A DNA stretch of 64,000 nt from Burkholderiales bacterium 8X. Lineage in GTDB: Bacteria; Pseudomonadota; Gammaproteobacteria; Burkholderiales; Burkholderiaceae_C. Each line of letters begins with the position of its first letter. Position 1 is the stretch's first letter. Under the pieces are notes generated by a model. It was not told where the DNA came from, ran no database searches, and saw only the letters and a list, made by a program, of their open reading frames with translations. The stretch spans positions 3,392,256-3,456,255 of the forward strand of contig LR732703.1 in assembly GCA_902506565.1 (NCBI GenBank), written 5' to 3'. Shown in pieces: positions 9,396 through 18,145 of this stretch. A program made the position numbers and the translations under genes.

Positions 9396-10303
9396 GCGGG
9401 GAACACACCGGTGGACAGGTAGCGGTCGCCGCGATCGCAGACGACGAAGACGATGGTCGCGTTCTCGGTGGTCTTGGCGATCTCGAGCGCGACCCACAAG
9501 GCGCCTGCAGCCGAGATGCCGCCGAAGATGCCTTCCTCACGCGCCAGCCGACGGCACATTTCCTCGGCGCTGTCCTGGCTGACGTTGACGACCTGGTCGA
9601 CCCGGCTGGGGTCGTAGATCTTCGGAAGGTATTCCTGCGGCCACTTGCGAATGCCCGGAATGCGCGAACCCTCGTCCGGCTGTGCGCCGACGATCTGGAC
9701 GTCGGCGTTCTTTTCCTTCAGGAAGCGCGAGACGCCGGTGATCGTGCCGGTGGTGCCCATGGCACTCACGAAATGGGTGATGCGGCCGCCGGTGTCGTTC
9801 CAGATTTCCGGGCCGGTGGTCTCGTAGTGGATGCGCGGATTGTCGGGATTGGCGAACTGGTCGAGCACCCGGCCCTTGCCCTGGCCGACCATCTGCTCTG
9901 CCAAGTCACGGGCGTACTCCATGCCGCCGCTCTTGGGGGTCAGCATGAGTTCGGCGCCGAAGGCCTTCATGGTCTGCGCGCGCTCGATCGACAGGTCCTC
10001 CGGCATGATGAGCACCATCCGATAGCCCTTGATCGCCGCCGCCATCGCAAGGGCGATGCCGGTATTGCCTGAGGTGGCCTCGATCAGGGTGTCGCCGGGC
10101 TTGATCTCGCCGCGCTCCTCGGCGCGCTGGATCATCGACAGGGCGGGCCGATCTTTGACCGAACCTGCAGGGTTGTTGCCTTCGAGTTTGCCGAGGATGA
10201 CGTTGCCCCGCTTCGCGTTTTCCGCGGCGTCGATGCGTTGCAGCGCAACGAGGGGCGTCTTGCCGATCGCATCTTCGATGGTCGGATAACGAGGGACATT
10301 CAT
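9392..10303 (-). CDS. cysM: Cysteine synthase B (O-acetylserine sulfhydrylase)
   Basis: This PLP enzyme makes cysteine from O-acetylserine and sulfide or thiosulfate. With the ATG at 10303 it is 303 aa, the size of E. coli CysM. A GTG nine bases upstream (10312) is an alternative start. The PLP lysine is Lys50 in NNPAGSVKDRPALS, and the substrate loop EATSGNTGIALA and phosphate-binding GTTGTITG are present. It is upstream of and overlaps the Nudix gene. Its start region abuts the divergent tRNA-Leu gene. Confidence 0.96.
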   Translation of the reverse strand: MNVPRYPTIEDAIGKTPLVALQRIDAAENAKRGNVILGKLEGNNPAGSVKDRPALSMIQRAEERGEIKPGDTLIEATSGNTGIALAMAAAIKGYRMVLIMPEDLSIERAQTMKAFGAELMLTPKSGGMEYARDLAEQMVGQGKGRVLDQFANPDNPRIHYETTGPEIWNDTGGRITHFVSAMGTTGTITGVSRFLKEKNADVQIVGAQPDEGSRIPGIRKWPQEYLPKIYDPSRVDQVVNVSQDSAEEMCRRLAREEGIFGGISAAGALWVALEIAKTTENATIVFVVCDRGDRYLSTGVFPA

Positions 10304-10344
10304 GTCGAGCACTGTGCCATAATTTTGAGCTGCCTTCTCTCAGT

Positions 10345-10429
10345 GCCCGGGTGGTGAAATTGGTAGACGCAGGGGACTCAAAATCCCCCACCGAAAGGTG
10401 TGCCGGTTCGATTCCGGCCCCGGGCACCA
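10345..10429 (+). tRNA. tRNA-Leu (anticodon CAA)
   Basis: The 85-base gene folds as a type II tRNA. The acceptor GCCCGGG (10345-10351) pairs with CCCGGGC before A and an encoded CCA. The anticodon loop CTCAAAA holds CAA, which reads UUG. A long variable arm (CACCGAAAGGTG-like) and the T arm GGTTCGATTCC follow. CATAAT at 10318-10323 is a plausible -10, placing the promoter over the cysM start region; no good -35 is seen. Confidence 0.96.
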
Positions 10430-10450
10430 CCACCAGCGCAACCCTCCGCT

Positions 10451-11893
10451 TCAATTCAGGAAGCTGACGCGGCTCGCAATCAACGTCCCCTCCACCACCC
10501 GGTCCCCGGTCACCGAAACATTCGCGTCTTCGCGCAGCAGCGCTGCCGAGCCGTTGACGAACACCACGCCGGCACCGCTCGCATCGATGCGCTGCGACTT
10601 GATCCTGAAGTTCGCGGCCGAGCCGAGATCCTTGATCTTTCCGCTGACCGCGAATGACACCGGGCCGCCGGTCCCCGGCACGTGGCGGAGGCGCAGCTTC
10701 GACACCTTCAGCACGCCGCCCGACAACACCCCGGCCGCTTCGACCCGCACCCCATTGCCGATCCCGGACAACGGCCCACCGGTGATTTGCGCAGCGGAAG
10801 CGTCGATGGGCACTCCGATCACGCGGAATGCGCCCAGTCCACCAAAATCGGTGATCAGTCCCGCCAGCTGCACAGGCGTTCCATCACCGGCAGGCGCGCC
10901 GTACCAAGACTCCACCGAACTCGCCGCCAGCTGTCCGACGAATGGCAGCGTCAAGGCCCTGACCCGCACGATCGTGGAATTCGCAAGGCCCGCAACGGTA
11001 CCGGCCGCAGGATTCAAGTTGATCAACAGGCTCCCTAATCTGAACTGCAACGACCGGCTGTCCAGCTGCTCCACGCTGCCCGACACGATCAACCCCGGCG
11101 CCGCCACGTTGCGCTCGATGCGCGTGGCGCGCAGCACCCCCGCCGCACCCGGCAGCCCCCACACCTGCACCGTGCTGCCGGGCACGATCGCGCCCAGCCC
11201 GGGTCCGTCGCCGTAGACGGTCGACTCGTCGGTCGTCACGTTGATGCCGAGCACCATGAAGCTGCCTTGCTGGAGGTCGACGTTCGAGACCGGGCCGCGC
11301 AGGTCCGCCTCCGAAACGATCGTCCTCGCGACACCGTTGGCGAACGCGGCATCGACCGGGCCGATCACCCGCGCCGTCATGCCGAGCTTGAGTTCGTCGG
11401 TGTCGGCGATGCGACGCACGGCCGCGTCGTCCGCGTAACGCACGCCGTTGACGATCACGCTGCCGAAGCCATCCACGGCGCCGATGCCGACGGCATCCGC
11501 CGTGCTGACGCCGGTACCCCCGGAGCCGACGCCGGAATCGTCGCCGGAGCCTCCGCTCGCAGCCGTCGAATTGCCCGTGCCCGCACCAGCTCCGCCAGAC
11601 GACGATGCCGAGCCGCTTCCGGCATTGCCGCCGCCACCGCCTGCCGCGGCGTACCCGTCGCCTGAACCGTTCGCCCCGTTCGCCCCGTTCGCCCCGCTCG
11701 TCCCGTTCGCGCCGGAACCGGCTCCGAACAGGGAGGCCTGATTCGCGCTGCCGAAAGGCGTTGGGGCGGCTTCGCTGGCCGCACCCACCGGTCCGACGAA
11801 CGTACCACCGCCGCCACCGCCACCGCCACCGCCACAAGACAGCAACATCACCAGCATCACCAACGCTGCCGCACATCGAGCCAACCGAATCAT
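10451..11893 (-). CDS. DUF5666-domain lipoprotein
   Basis: The 480-aa protein starts with a lipoprotein signal, LVMLVMLLSC, with the lipidated Cys at residue 20, followed by ten consecutive glycines and then about 110 residues of Gly/Ala/Asn/Ser-rich linker including GAN repeats. The rest (about 130-480) is a series of small beta-barrel repeats with phrases such as VNGVRY, LKLGMTARVIGPV and ATRIERN, typical of DUF5666. Function is unknown; a periplasmic or outer-membrane location is expected. Its start overlaps the DUF6502 stop by ATGA. These two families are often neighbours, which supports a joint role. Confidence 0.85.
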   Translation of the reverse strand: MIRLARCAAALVMLVMLLSCGGGGGGGGGGTFVGPVGAASEAAPTPFGSANQASLFGAGSGANGTSGANGANGANGSGDGYAAAGGGGGNAGSGSASSSGGAGAGTGNSTAASGGSGDDSGVGSGGTGVSTADAVGIGAVDGFGSVIVNGVRYADDAAVRRIADTDELKLGMTARVIGPVDAAFANGVARTIVSEADLRGPVSNVDLQQGSFMVLGINVTTDESTVYGDGPGLGAIVPGSTVQVWGLPGAAGVLRATRIERNVAAPGLIVSGSVEQLDSRSLQFRLGSLLINLNPAAGTVAGLANSTIVRVRALTLPFVGQLAASSVESWYGAPAGDGTPVQLAGLITDFGGLGAFRVIGVPIDASAAQITGGPLSGIGNGVRVEAAGVLSGGVLKVSKLRLRHVPGTGGPVSFAVSGKIKDLGSAANFRIKSQRIDASGAGVVFVNGSAALLREDANVSVTGDRVVEGTLIASRVSFLN

Positions 11894-12786
11894 TTCCCGC
11901 TCTCCTCGACCGGCGGCCTTGCAGGGCCGATCACCGACAGTTGCGCCTCGGCGGCTGCATCCTCGTAGTACGTGTACACGCCGACCCTGATCCGGCCGGA
12001 CGAAGGTTCCGGCGCCGAATCCAGTGCCTGCCTCATCTCGCGCGCCAACTCGCCGTGCAAGCTGCCCCACCGTTCGCGCACGAGTTCGTGGATGCGCTCG
12101 CAGTCGTGCAGCGCGAGCCCGCTCGCATACACGGCCCGCTCCAGCATGCGCGGACCTCCGCCCATGATGTTGGCCACGCCCGCGAAGATGTGGTCGCGCG
12201 CGTTGTCGCCCAGGAAAGCCAGCATCGCCTGCAGATCCTCGACCGGAACGAAGCCGGAGGCCTTCAGCTCGACCTGCCCGGCTTGCTCCAGCACCATGTC
12301 GAGCCGAACGAGTTCGTCCAGGATGGTTCGATGGTGGACATTGCCGCGGCTCGCCTGGCGGGCGACGGATTCGAACGAAGGTCCGCCCCCGTCCGCGATC
12401 GGCAGCGATCGCAGCGCGCCGTTTTCGCCGACCATCTGCAGCCACAGCGTCAACGTCTTGGCGGCGGCAGACATCTCGGTGTGCGGCAAGGTGTCGCCCG
12501 GCTCGCGGCTGCGCGCGGTGACGATCTTGCGGTTGAGCCCGGTGGTGACCGAGACCTGGCTGAGGTTGGGCTCGACGCCCTTGCTGCGCCATAGCCGGCG
12601 CGCCTCCTCCAGGAACAGGTCGCGCAGCAAGCTCTCAAGGTGCTGGTACTTCAAGCCCTTGGCGATTGCCAGGCGAACCACCGGCCGAAGGATGCGCGCG
12701 CATGCCGACAACACCCATCCGATAGGGTCTTCCGTCGAAGCCGCAGCTTTCGATGAATCCGGATCGGGTGACGGAGTTTCTTGCAA
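11890..12786 (-). CDS. DUF6502 family protein
   Basis: The 298-aa product has no signal peptide or membrane segment. Its N-terminal half contains a winged-helix-like stretch (LRDLFLEEARRLW ... LSQVSVTTGLNRKIVTAR), which suggests DNA or protein binding. The C terminus has GVYTYYED, characteristic of DUF6502. It precedes and overlaps the DUF5666 lipoprotein gene by 4 bases, a conserved pairing, so it may regulate or serve that lipoprotein. The ATG at 12786 follows a possible promoter region in the 12787-13207 gap. Confidence 0.82.
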   Translation of the reverse strand: MQETPSPDPDSSKAAASTEDPIGWVLSACARILRPVVRLAIAKGLKYQHLESLLRDLFLEEARRLWRSKGVEPNLSQVSVTTGLNRKIVTARSREPGDTLPHTEMSAAAKTLTLWLQMVGENGALRSLPIADGGGPSFESVARQASRGNVHHRTILDELVRLDMVLEQAGQVELKASGFVPVEDLQAMLAFLGDNARDHIFAGVANIMGGGPRMLERAVYASGLALHDCERIHELVRERWGSLHGELAREMRQALDSAPEPSSGRIRVGVYTYYEDAAAEAQLSVIGPARPPVEESGK

Positions 12787-13207
12787 CGGATAACGCCCTG
12801 TTACGAAATGGACAAAAGCATCAGCATTCGTCCGACAAGGATGCCCGACGTCGTTGAACCACTATCGGCGCATGGGAAAAATTCACATCCCATTCTATCG
12901 ATCTAGTTCCGACAGGACATCCAAAGCGCTTCGACGATGCACGCCACCTTGAATCTTCTGCTGGCCATGCCGGCCCCCGGCTCGCTCGGACCCATCGCCG
13001 TCCTGACGCTGCTCGCGAGTGCGAGCGCCGTGTTCTGGCTTTCGAATCGGCTGGGCTCCGCGCCTGCGGCCTGCGAAACTCGCCGGGCGCTCGAGAGGAC
13101 AGTCTCCATTTTGAGCGACTTGAAGGCAGACTCGCGCCGGTGAGCGCGCCAAGCCGCCCGCAATCCAGGCCCCTATTCTTCGCAAGCGATTCGCAAAGGC
13201 GGATTCC
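12787..13207. other. Divergent gap with only a doubtful small ORF
   Basis: This 421-base interval separates the DUF6502 gene (minus) from the membrane-protein gene at 13208 (plus). It should hold promoters for both. Apart from the small ORF at 12937-13143 I see no convincing gene, hairpin or operator. An AAAGGCGG ribosome-binding-site-like sequence just before 13208 belongs to the downstream gene. Confidence 0.5.
12937..13143 (+). CDS. Possible small membrane protein (68 aa)
   Basis: The frame encodes 68 residues with one hydrophobic segment (about 15-36, GSLGPIAVLTLLASASAVFWL) and a basic C terminus. Codon use is GC-rich like true genes nearby, but no clear ribosome-binding site precedes the ATG and I do not recognise a family. 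It could be a real single-pass protein or a chance frame. Confidence 0.3.
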   Translation: MHATLNLLLAMPAPGSLGPIAVLTLLASASAVFWLSNRLGSAPAACETRRALERTVSILSDLKADSRR

Positions 13208-14302
13208 ATGAACGACTCGGCTCATTCATCGACACGCACGCGGGTTGCCGTGTTCCTGGCGGCGCAGCTTCGCGAAGTCGCGCAGACGCGCATCGTGGAG
13301 TCGTTCGGCGCACATGTTCGAGGCCAAGGCACGGGTCCGAGCGACGAAGAACTCAGGTCGTTCGCCAAGCTGGTGGCGGCCGAGCACAGGCTGCATCGCT
13401 CCGGCGCCGACACTCGACGATCGCACGGCACGAGCCCCGCAGCCGAGGTGCAGCCGACCTCGGCACCTTCGATTCCGACTTCGACTTCGACTTCGACTTC
13501 GACTTCGACTAGCAGATGGGTGCCGACCGAAATCAGCAAGGCGAGCGATCGATCGGAGGCGCCGATCGCTCCGAGCCCGCAGCAGCGCGATCAGGTCCCA
13601 GCGAAGAAGTCTTCCGTGCCGCGATTCGCCGTCATGGCGATGATGGCTGTCATGGCACTGACCACCTTGCTCGTGGTCGGCAGCCTGCGCGAGGCGGATC
13701 GCCTGGTCGCGACGGCAGCACCAGGCCAGCAGTTGAGTGGCGCTCTTGCGAGCCGCGGCGAGGCCGTCGCGATTGCCGCACCGCAAGCACCAGGCTCGGG
13801 GTCGCTGCAACCTCTTCAACCTCTGCAACCGCTGCAATCGCGCGACTCGCTTCAACCGCCGCCATCGCTGCAGCCCCTCGAGCACGTCGCCGAACTCGGC
13901 GCCGCTACCCCGACGCCATCGTCCCAGCCTTTCCTCGAGAGCTTCGGCACGGCCACGTCGCAGGCAGTCGACCTGGCCGCACAGGCTGCGGGTGCAGCCC
14001 GTGCAGCGATGACGGCCTCCGTCAAGCCAGCGTCGGCTTCGCAAGGCGCCGCGTCTTCACGCAGCGGCCGCGCAAGTGCTTCGTCATCATCCGGTGGCAA
14101 CCGGGTTCGCGCATCGGCGTCCGCGTCGCTTCCGGGCCGCAACCTGCTGGCCAAGTGCGATGCGCTCAACATCTTCTCGCGCGCCATCTGCATGAACAAC
14201 AGCTGCGCGCAACGCGCGGCACGCACTGTTGCGGAGTGCGTTCCGGTGATCCAGCAACGTCGCCTCGACGAAGCACGCCGCAACCCGCTCCTGCTCGGCT
14301 GA
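13208..14302 (+). CDS. Low-complexity single-pass membrane protein of unknown function
   Basis: The 364-aa product has an N-terminal cytoplasmic-looking segment (1-70), a Ser-Thr repeat (91-102), one transmembrane helix (about 139-159) and a long Ala/Ser/Pro/Gln-rich region with QPL repeats (about 199-225). A compact C-terminal motif has four cysteines (317, 328, 333, 344; CDALNIFSRAICMNNSCAQ). The disordered stalk plus Cys-rich tip suggests a periplasmic sensor or structural protein. I do not recognise the family. It immediately precedes the injection-system operon on the same strand but is separated from it by 274 bases, so a link is possible but unproven. Confidence 0.75.
   Translation: MNDSAHSSTRTRVAVFLAAQLREVAQTRIVESFGAHVRGQGTGPSDEELRSFAKLVAAEHRLHRSGADTRRSHGTSPAAEVQPTSAPSIPTSTSTSTSTSTSRWVPTEISKASDRSEAPIAPSPQQRDQVPAKKSSVPRFAVMAMMAVMALTTLLVVGSLREADRLVATAAPGQQLSGALASRGEAVAIAAPQAPGSGSLQPLQPLQPLQSRDSLQPPPSLQPLEHVAELGAATPTPSSQPFLESFGTATSQAVDLAAQAAGAARAAMTASVKPASASQGAASSRSGRASASSSSGGNRVRASASASLPGRNLLAKCDALNIFSRAICMNNSCAQRAARTVAECVPVIQQRRLDEARRNPLLLG
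13477..13510 (+). repeat. Hexanucleotide microsatellite GACTTC inside a coding region
   Basis: Five exact GACTTC units and a partial sixth run through 13477-13510 and encode alternating Ser and Thr in the membrane protein at 13208. Because the unit is six bases, copy-number changes keep the frame and only alter linker length. Confidence 0.9.
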
Positions 14303-14576
14303 GCACCCCACCATCCGCTGCCAGGCGTCGGGCCAACAGGGCCCGTGCCGGCGCACGCATACGCCGTCAGTCATATTGCGCCCCTTCGGGAGGCTAGTAG
14401 ATTCGGCCGCCATGTTGCTGCGAGAGGGCGCCTTCTCTCGAAGCGCCACGAAGGCAGCGGCATTCCCCCAACGTCGGCGCGTCGCCCGCACGCGCGCCGA
14501 TGGTTGCGCGACCACGCGCAAGCCGAGCGCGGGTTCAACGTCAACCGGCGCACCGACGCGCGACAAGGAGCAACCC

Positions 14577-16100
14577 ATGCCAGCGGCCTTGACCTATCCC
14601 GGCGTCTACGTGGAAGAAGTCCCGAGCGGCGTTCGCACCATCACCGGTGTCGCGACCTCCGTCACCGCCTTCGTCGGCCGGGCCCTGCGCGGGCCGCTCG
14701 ACAACGACCCGCTCAACCTGAGCCCGACGCGCATCCACAGCTTCGCTGAATACCAGCGCGTGTTCGGCGGGCTGTGGGATCGAAGCCCGATGTCCTTCGC
14801 GATCAGCCACTACTTCCAGAACGGCGGCAGCGATGCGCTCGTCGTCCGCGTCGCCGGCGACAACACCTTGACGGCATCCATCACCAACGGCGGCCTCACC
14901 CTCTCGGCCGCCAACCCGGGGCAATGGGGCGACCTGGTCGAGGTCACGATCGACTACGACGACGGCTCCGGCGGCAGCCTGCCGGCACCGCTCTTCAACC
15001 TGTCGGTCCGCGACACCGAATCCGATCTGCAAGAGATCTACTTCAGTCTCTCGACCGACGACGACCATCCTCGCCATGTCGGTCGCGTGCTGCTCGGCAG
15101 CCAGCTGCTTCGCGCCACCGCGATACCGGCCGCACCCGCCAGGCCTGCCGAGGCCGCGGCCACGCTGCTCGCCGTGGCCGCCAACGCCGACGGCGATGCG
15201 GTCAGCGCCGCCAACATCACCGCGCCCGGCCTCGAAGCCACGCGCCAGGGCATCTTCGCGCTCGAGCGGGCCGACCTCTTCAACCTGCTGGTGATTCCGC
15301 CCTATGCGCCGGACGCCGACGTCGCTGCTGCCGACCTGGGCGACGCGCTGGCCTATTGCCGCCGCCGGCGCGCGATCCTGCTGGTCGATCCGCCGTCGGA
15401 CGTCGACACCATCGCCGAGGCGACCGCCCATGCCAATGCGGTCGGGCGCGACATCAACGCGGCCTTCTTCTTCCCGCGCGTGCAGGCACCCAATCCGCTG
15501 CGCGAAGGCCGCCTCGAGCCCTATGCCCCCAGCGGTGCCGTGGCGGGCATCATCGCGCGCACCGACGCCAATCGCGGCATCTGGAAGTCGGCCGCCGGTA
15601 CCGAGGCCACGCTCAACGGCGTGAGCGCCCTCACGCTCAAGCTGACCGATGCGCAGAACGGCGAACTCAATCCGCTCGGCGTGAACTGCCTGCGAGACAT
15701 GCCGGTCTTCGGCCGAATCGTCTGGGGTGCCCGCACGCTCGCCGGTGCCGATGCGCTGGCCTCCGAATGGAAGTACCTGGCGGTCCGCCGCACCGCGCTC
15801 TTCCTCGAAGAAAGCCTTTACCGCGGTACCCAGTGGGTGGTGTTCGAGCCGAATGCCGAACCGCTCTGGGCCCAGATCCGGCTCAACATCGGCGCTTTCA
15901 TGCAGGGCCTGTTTCGCCAGGGCGCCTTCCAGGGCAAGACGCCGCGCGAGGCCTACTTCGTCAAGTGCGACCGCGAGACCACGACGCAAAACGACATCAA
16001 CCTCGGCATCGTCAACATCGTGGTCGGCTTCGCACCGCTCAAGCCGGCCGAGTTCGTGGTGCTCAAGCTGCAGCAGATTGCAGGCGACGTCCCGACCTGA
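14577..16100 (+). CDS. eCIS contractile sheath protein
   Basis: The 507-aa protein begins with LTYPGVYVEEVPSGVRTITGV, the classic start of phage tail-sheath proteins. It ends with the conserved sheath C-terminal domain (ALFLEESLYRGTQWVVFEPN ... IVNIVVGFAPLKPAEFVVLKL). The sheath surrounds the tube and contracts to drive it outward. The ATG at 14577 is preceded by AAGGAG seven bases upstream; longer in-frame extensions lack protein character. It is the first structural gene of the injection-system block, and the 274-base gap before it (14303-14576) is the likely promoter region, although I see no convincing -35/-10 pair there. Only one sheath gene is present. Confidence 0.96.
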   Translation: MPAALTYPGVYVEEVPSGVRTITGVATSVTAFVGRALRGPLDNDPLNLSPTRIHSFAEYQRVFGGLWDRSPMSFAISHYFQNGGSDALVVRVAGDNTLTASITNGGLTLSAANPGQWGDLVEVTIDYDDGSGGSLPAPLFNLSVRDTESDLQEIYFSLSTDDDHPRHVGRVLLGSQLLRATAIPAAPARPAEAAATLLAVAANADGDAVSAANITAPGLEATRQGIFALERADLFNLLVIPPYAPDADVAAADLGDALAYCRRRRAILLVDPPSDVDTIAEATAHANAVGRDINAAFFFPRVQAPNPLREGRLEPYAPSGAVAGIIARTDANRGIWKSAAGTEATLNGVSALTLKLTDAQNGELNPLGVNCLRDMPVFGRIVWGARTLAGADALASEWKYLAVRRTALFLEESLYRGTQWVVFEPNAEPLWAQIRLNIGAFMQGLFRQGAFQGKTPREAYFVKCDRETTTQNDINLGIVNIVVGFAPLKPAEFVVLKLQQIAGDVPT

Positions 16101-16183
16101 TCCCCCATCCCGCGCCGCCGGCCTGCAGCCCGCAAGGCGAAGGCCATGGCGCCCCGCTTCGAAAGACCGGAAGGAGCATCCGC

Positions 16184-16708
16184 ATGGCCCAGTTTTCCGT
16201 CAACGCGCAGCGCTTCGACCCCTACAAGAACTTCAAGTTCAGGGTCAAGTGGGATGGCCGCTATGTCGCGGGCATCAGCAAGGTCTCGGCCCTGAAGCGA
16301 AGCACCGAAGTGGTGGAGCATCGCGAGGGTGGCGATCCGTCCACCGGCCGCAAGTCGCCGGGCCGCACCAAGTTCGAGGCGCTCACGCTGGAGCGCGGCG
16401 TGACCCACGACACCGAGTTCGAGAAGTGGGCCAACAAGGTCTGGAACTTCGGCTCGGGCCTCGGCGCCGAAGTCTCGCTCAAGGATTTCCGCAAGGACCT
16501 GATCATCGAGCTGTACAACGAGGCCGGCCAGCTCGCGATCGCCTACAAGGTGTTTCGCGCCTGGGTGTCCGAGTTCCAGGCGCAGGCCGACCTGGACGCC
16601 AATGCCAACGCGATCCTGATCCAGAGCATCAAGCTCGAGAACGAAGGCTGGGAACGCGACTTCGACGTCACCGAGCCGGCCGAGCCAACCTTCACCGAAC
16701 CGTCCTGA
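16184..16708 (+). CDS. eCIS inner tube protein (gp19/Hcp-like)
   Basis: The 174-aa product belongs to the phage tail-tube family: NFKFRVKWDGRYVAGISKVS at the N terminus and LKRSTEVVEHREGGDPS ... TKFEALTLERGVTHDTEFEKWA are hallmark segments. It would stack as hexameric rings inside the sheath. The start has AAGGAG eight bases upstream. It lies 83 bases after the sheath gene. Many injection systems have two or more tube paralogues; here only this canonical one and the separate initiator-type gene at 23287 are seen. Confidence 0.95.
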   Translation: MAQFSVNAQRFDPYKNFKFRVKWDGRYVAGISKVSALKRSTEVVEHREGGDPSTGRKSPGRTKFEALTLERGVTHDTEFEKWANKVWNFGSGLGAEVSLKDFRKDLIIELYNEAGQLAIAYKVFRAWVSEFQAQADLDANANAILIQSIKLENEGWERDFDVTEPAEPTFTEPS

Positions 16709-16718
16709 AGCAGCCGCC

Positions 16719-17411
16719 ATGCCGCTCGACGATCGCTCCTGCCTCGAATTCTGGGAACGCGCCGCGGCGCGGCATCCGATCGACCGGGCGCTGCTGCTGG
16801 CCGCGGCTCGAAACCCGCAGGTCGACTGGGCCGATCGACCGCTCGGCGAGCGCGACGCGGCCTTGATGGCGCTGCGCTGCGAATGGTTCGGCTCGGCGCT
16901 GGAGGTCAGGGCGAGGTGCCCGGCTTGCGCGGAGCAATCGGTCGCCAAAGTCGACTTGCGGACCTTCCTGCACGCCACGGCGCCCGTTGAAACACAGGCC
17001 GGCCGTCACGCCGATCGGGTCTTCGAGTTTCGCCCGCCCACCTCGCGCGACCTGGCCGCCATCTGCGATGAATCGGACGCCGAGGTCGCGACCCGCGCCT
17101 TGCTGCTTCGGCTCTCGCTCGGCGAGCCACGCGAGTGGAGCGATCGGGAGTCCGCGGCCATCGAAGCCGAACTCGACCGCATCGATCCGCTTGCCCACAT
17201 CGGCCTCGATATGCGATGCACGGCCTGCGATCACCGCTGGATCGCGCCCCTGGACATCGCCGAGCTGCTGTGGGAAGAGCTCGACGCCGCGGCACTGCGA
17301 ATCGTCGACGAGGTCCATTGGCTGGCCTCCGGCTACGGATGGTCCGAAGCCGAGATCCTCGCGATGCCTGCCGCTCGGCGCCGTCGCTACATCGGAAGGT
17401 TGACGTCATGA
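16719..17411 (+). CDS. T4-type baseplate protein with two CxxC pairs
   Basis: The 230-aa protein fits the family that injection-system annotations label T4 baseplate-like. Two CxxC pairs (Cys67/Cys70 in CPAC and Cys167/Cys170 in CTAC) are 100 residues apart and probably join in one zinc ribbon. The C terminus, WLASGYGWSEAEILAMPAARRRRYI, is the typical family ending. It is expected in the baseplate wedge or hub. The stop overlaps the next start (ATGA at 17408-17411). Confidence 0.82.
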   Translation: MPLDDRSCLEFWERAAARHPIDRALLLAAARNPQVDWADRPLGERDAALMALRCEWFGSALEVRARCPACAEQSVAKVDLRTFLHATAPVETQAGRHADRVFEFRPPTSRDLAAICDESDAEVATRALLLRLSLGEPREWSDRESAAIEAELDRIDPLAHIGLDMRCTACDHRWIAPLDIAELLWEELDAAALRIVDEVHWLASGYGWSEAEILAMPAARRRRYIGRLTS

Positions 17412-18133
17412 GCTTCTTGCGCGGGCTGGCCGAACGCGCGCTCGGCACCGCGGACCGGGTGCGATCGCAACATGCAGAGCGGCTTCGATCCGGCAGCATC
17501 GGTTGGCCATCGCCGCAACGCGACGCACAGGTGGCCGACCACACAGGCGACGCAGACGGCAGCGATGCAGGCGTGCTCGGCATGGCAGCCAGGGTTGCGA
17601 TCGGACCCGATCCGAAGCTTCCGGGGCGTCGACGGCAACAAGCGCAGCACTCGCCATCACGCACCGACGACAACGATCTGAGTGCGGCGCGGCCCCCGGT
17701 GTCGAACAGCCCGATCAAGCGAAGCGCCGACGGCGCTTCCAACGTCCACCCGGGCGACGAACCGCAGGAGGCGGGCAGCGACACCCGCTTCCGCCAAGAC
17801 GATCGGGCGGTGCCTCCACGGCGTGGCATTCGACGCTCGGGATCCGGCGATGTCGACCCTGCTTCGGCGTTGCCGATGCCTCCTCTCCTGGTGCCCCGGT
17901 TCCAGCCGGCCGCAGGGCCCGTCGACGGCAGCCACGGCCCGGTTCTTCCCATCCACCGCCAGCTGCAGCGCCACGGCGCCGAGGCTCGAACGCCGACCGA
18001 GGTGCATGTCAGCATCGGCCGGATCGACCTCGCCGCGCTGCCCGGAGAGGCATCGAAGACTCGCCCCGCCGCGCGGCCGGGCCGCGAAGAGCGCAGCCTC
18101 GCCGACTACCTGCGCGGATCGCGCGATCGCTGA
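17408..18133 (+). CDS. Disordered eCIS linker protein with conserved C-terminal motif
   Basis: The 241-aa product is rich in Arg, Pro, Ser, Asp and Gly with no predictable fold over most of its length. Near the C terminus it has EVHVSIGRIDLAAL and ERSLADYLRGSR, close to the V-x-I-x-I-G-R-I-(D/E)-(V/L) motif I associate with small proteins at this position in injection-system loci. A peptide that docks onto the baseplate or sheath is plausible; the role is unproven. It overlaps the preceding gene by ATGA and is 12 bases from the DUF4255 gene. Confidence 0.72.
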   Translation: MSFLRGLAERALGTADRVRSQHAERLRSGSIGWPSPQRDAQVADHTGDADGSDAGVLGMAARVAIGPDPKLPGRRRQQAQHSPSRTDDNDLSAARPPVSNSPIKRSADGASNVHPGDEPQEAGSDTRFRQDDRAVPPRRGIRRSGSGDVDPASALPMPPLLVPRFQPAAGPVDGSHGPVLPIHRQLQRHGAEARTPTEVHVSIGRIDLAALPGEASKTRPAARPGREERSLADYLRGSRDR

Positions 18134-18145
18134 CGAGCCGACGAC

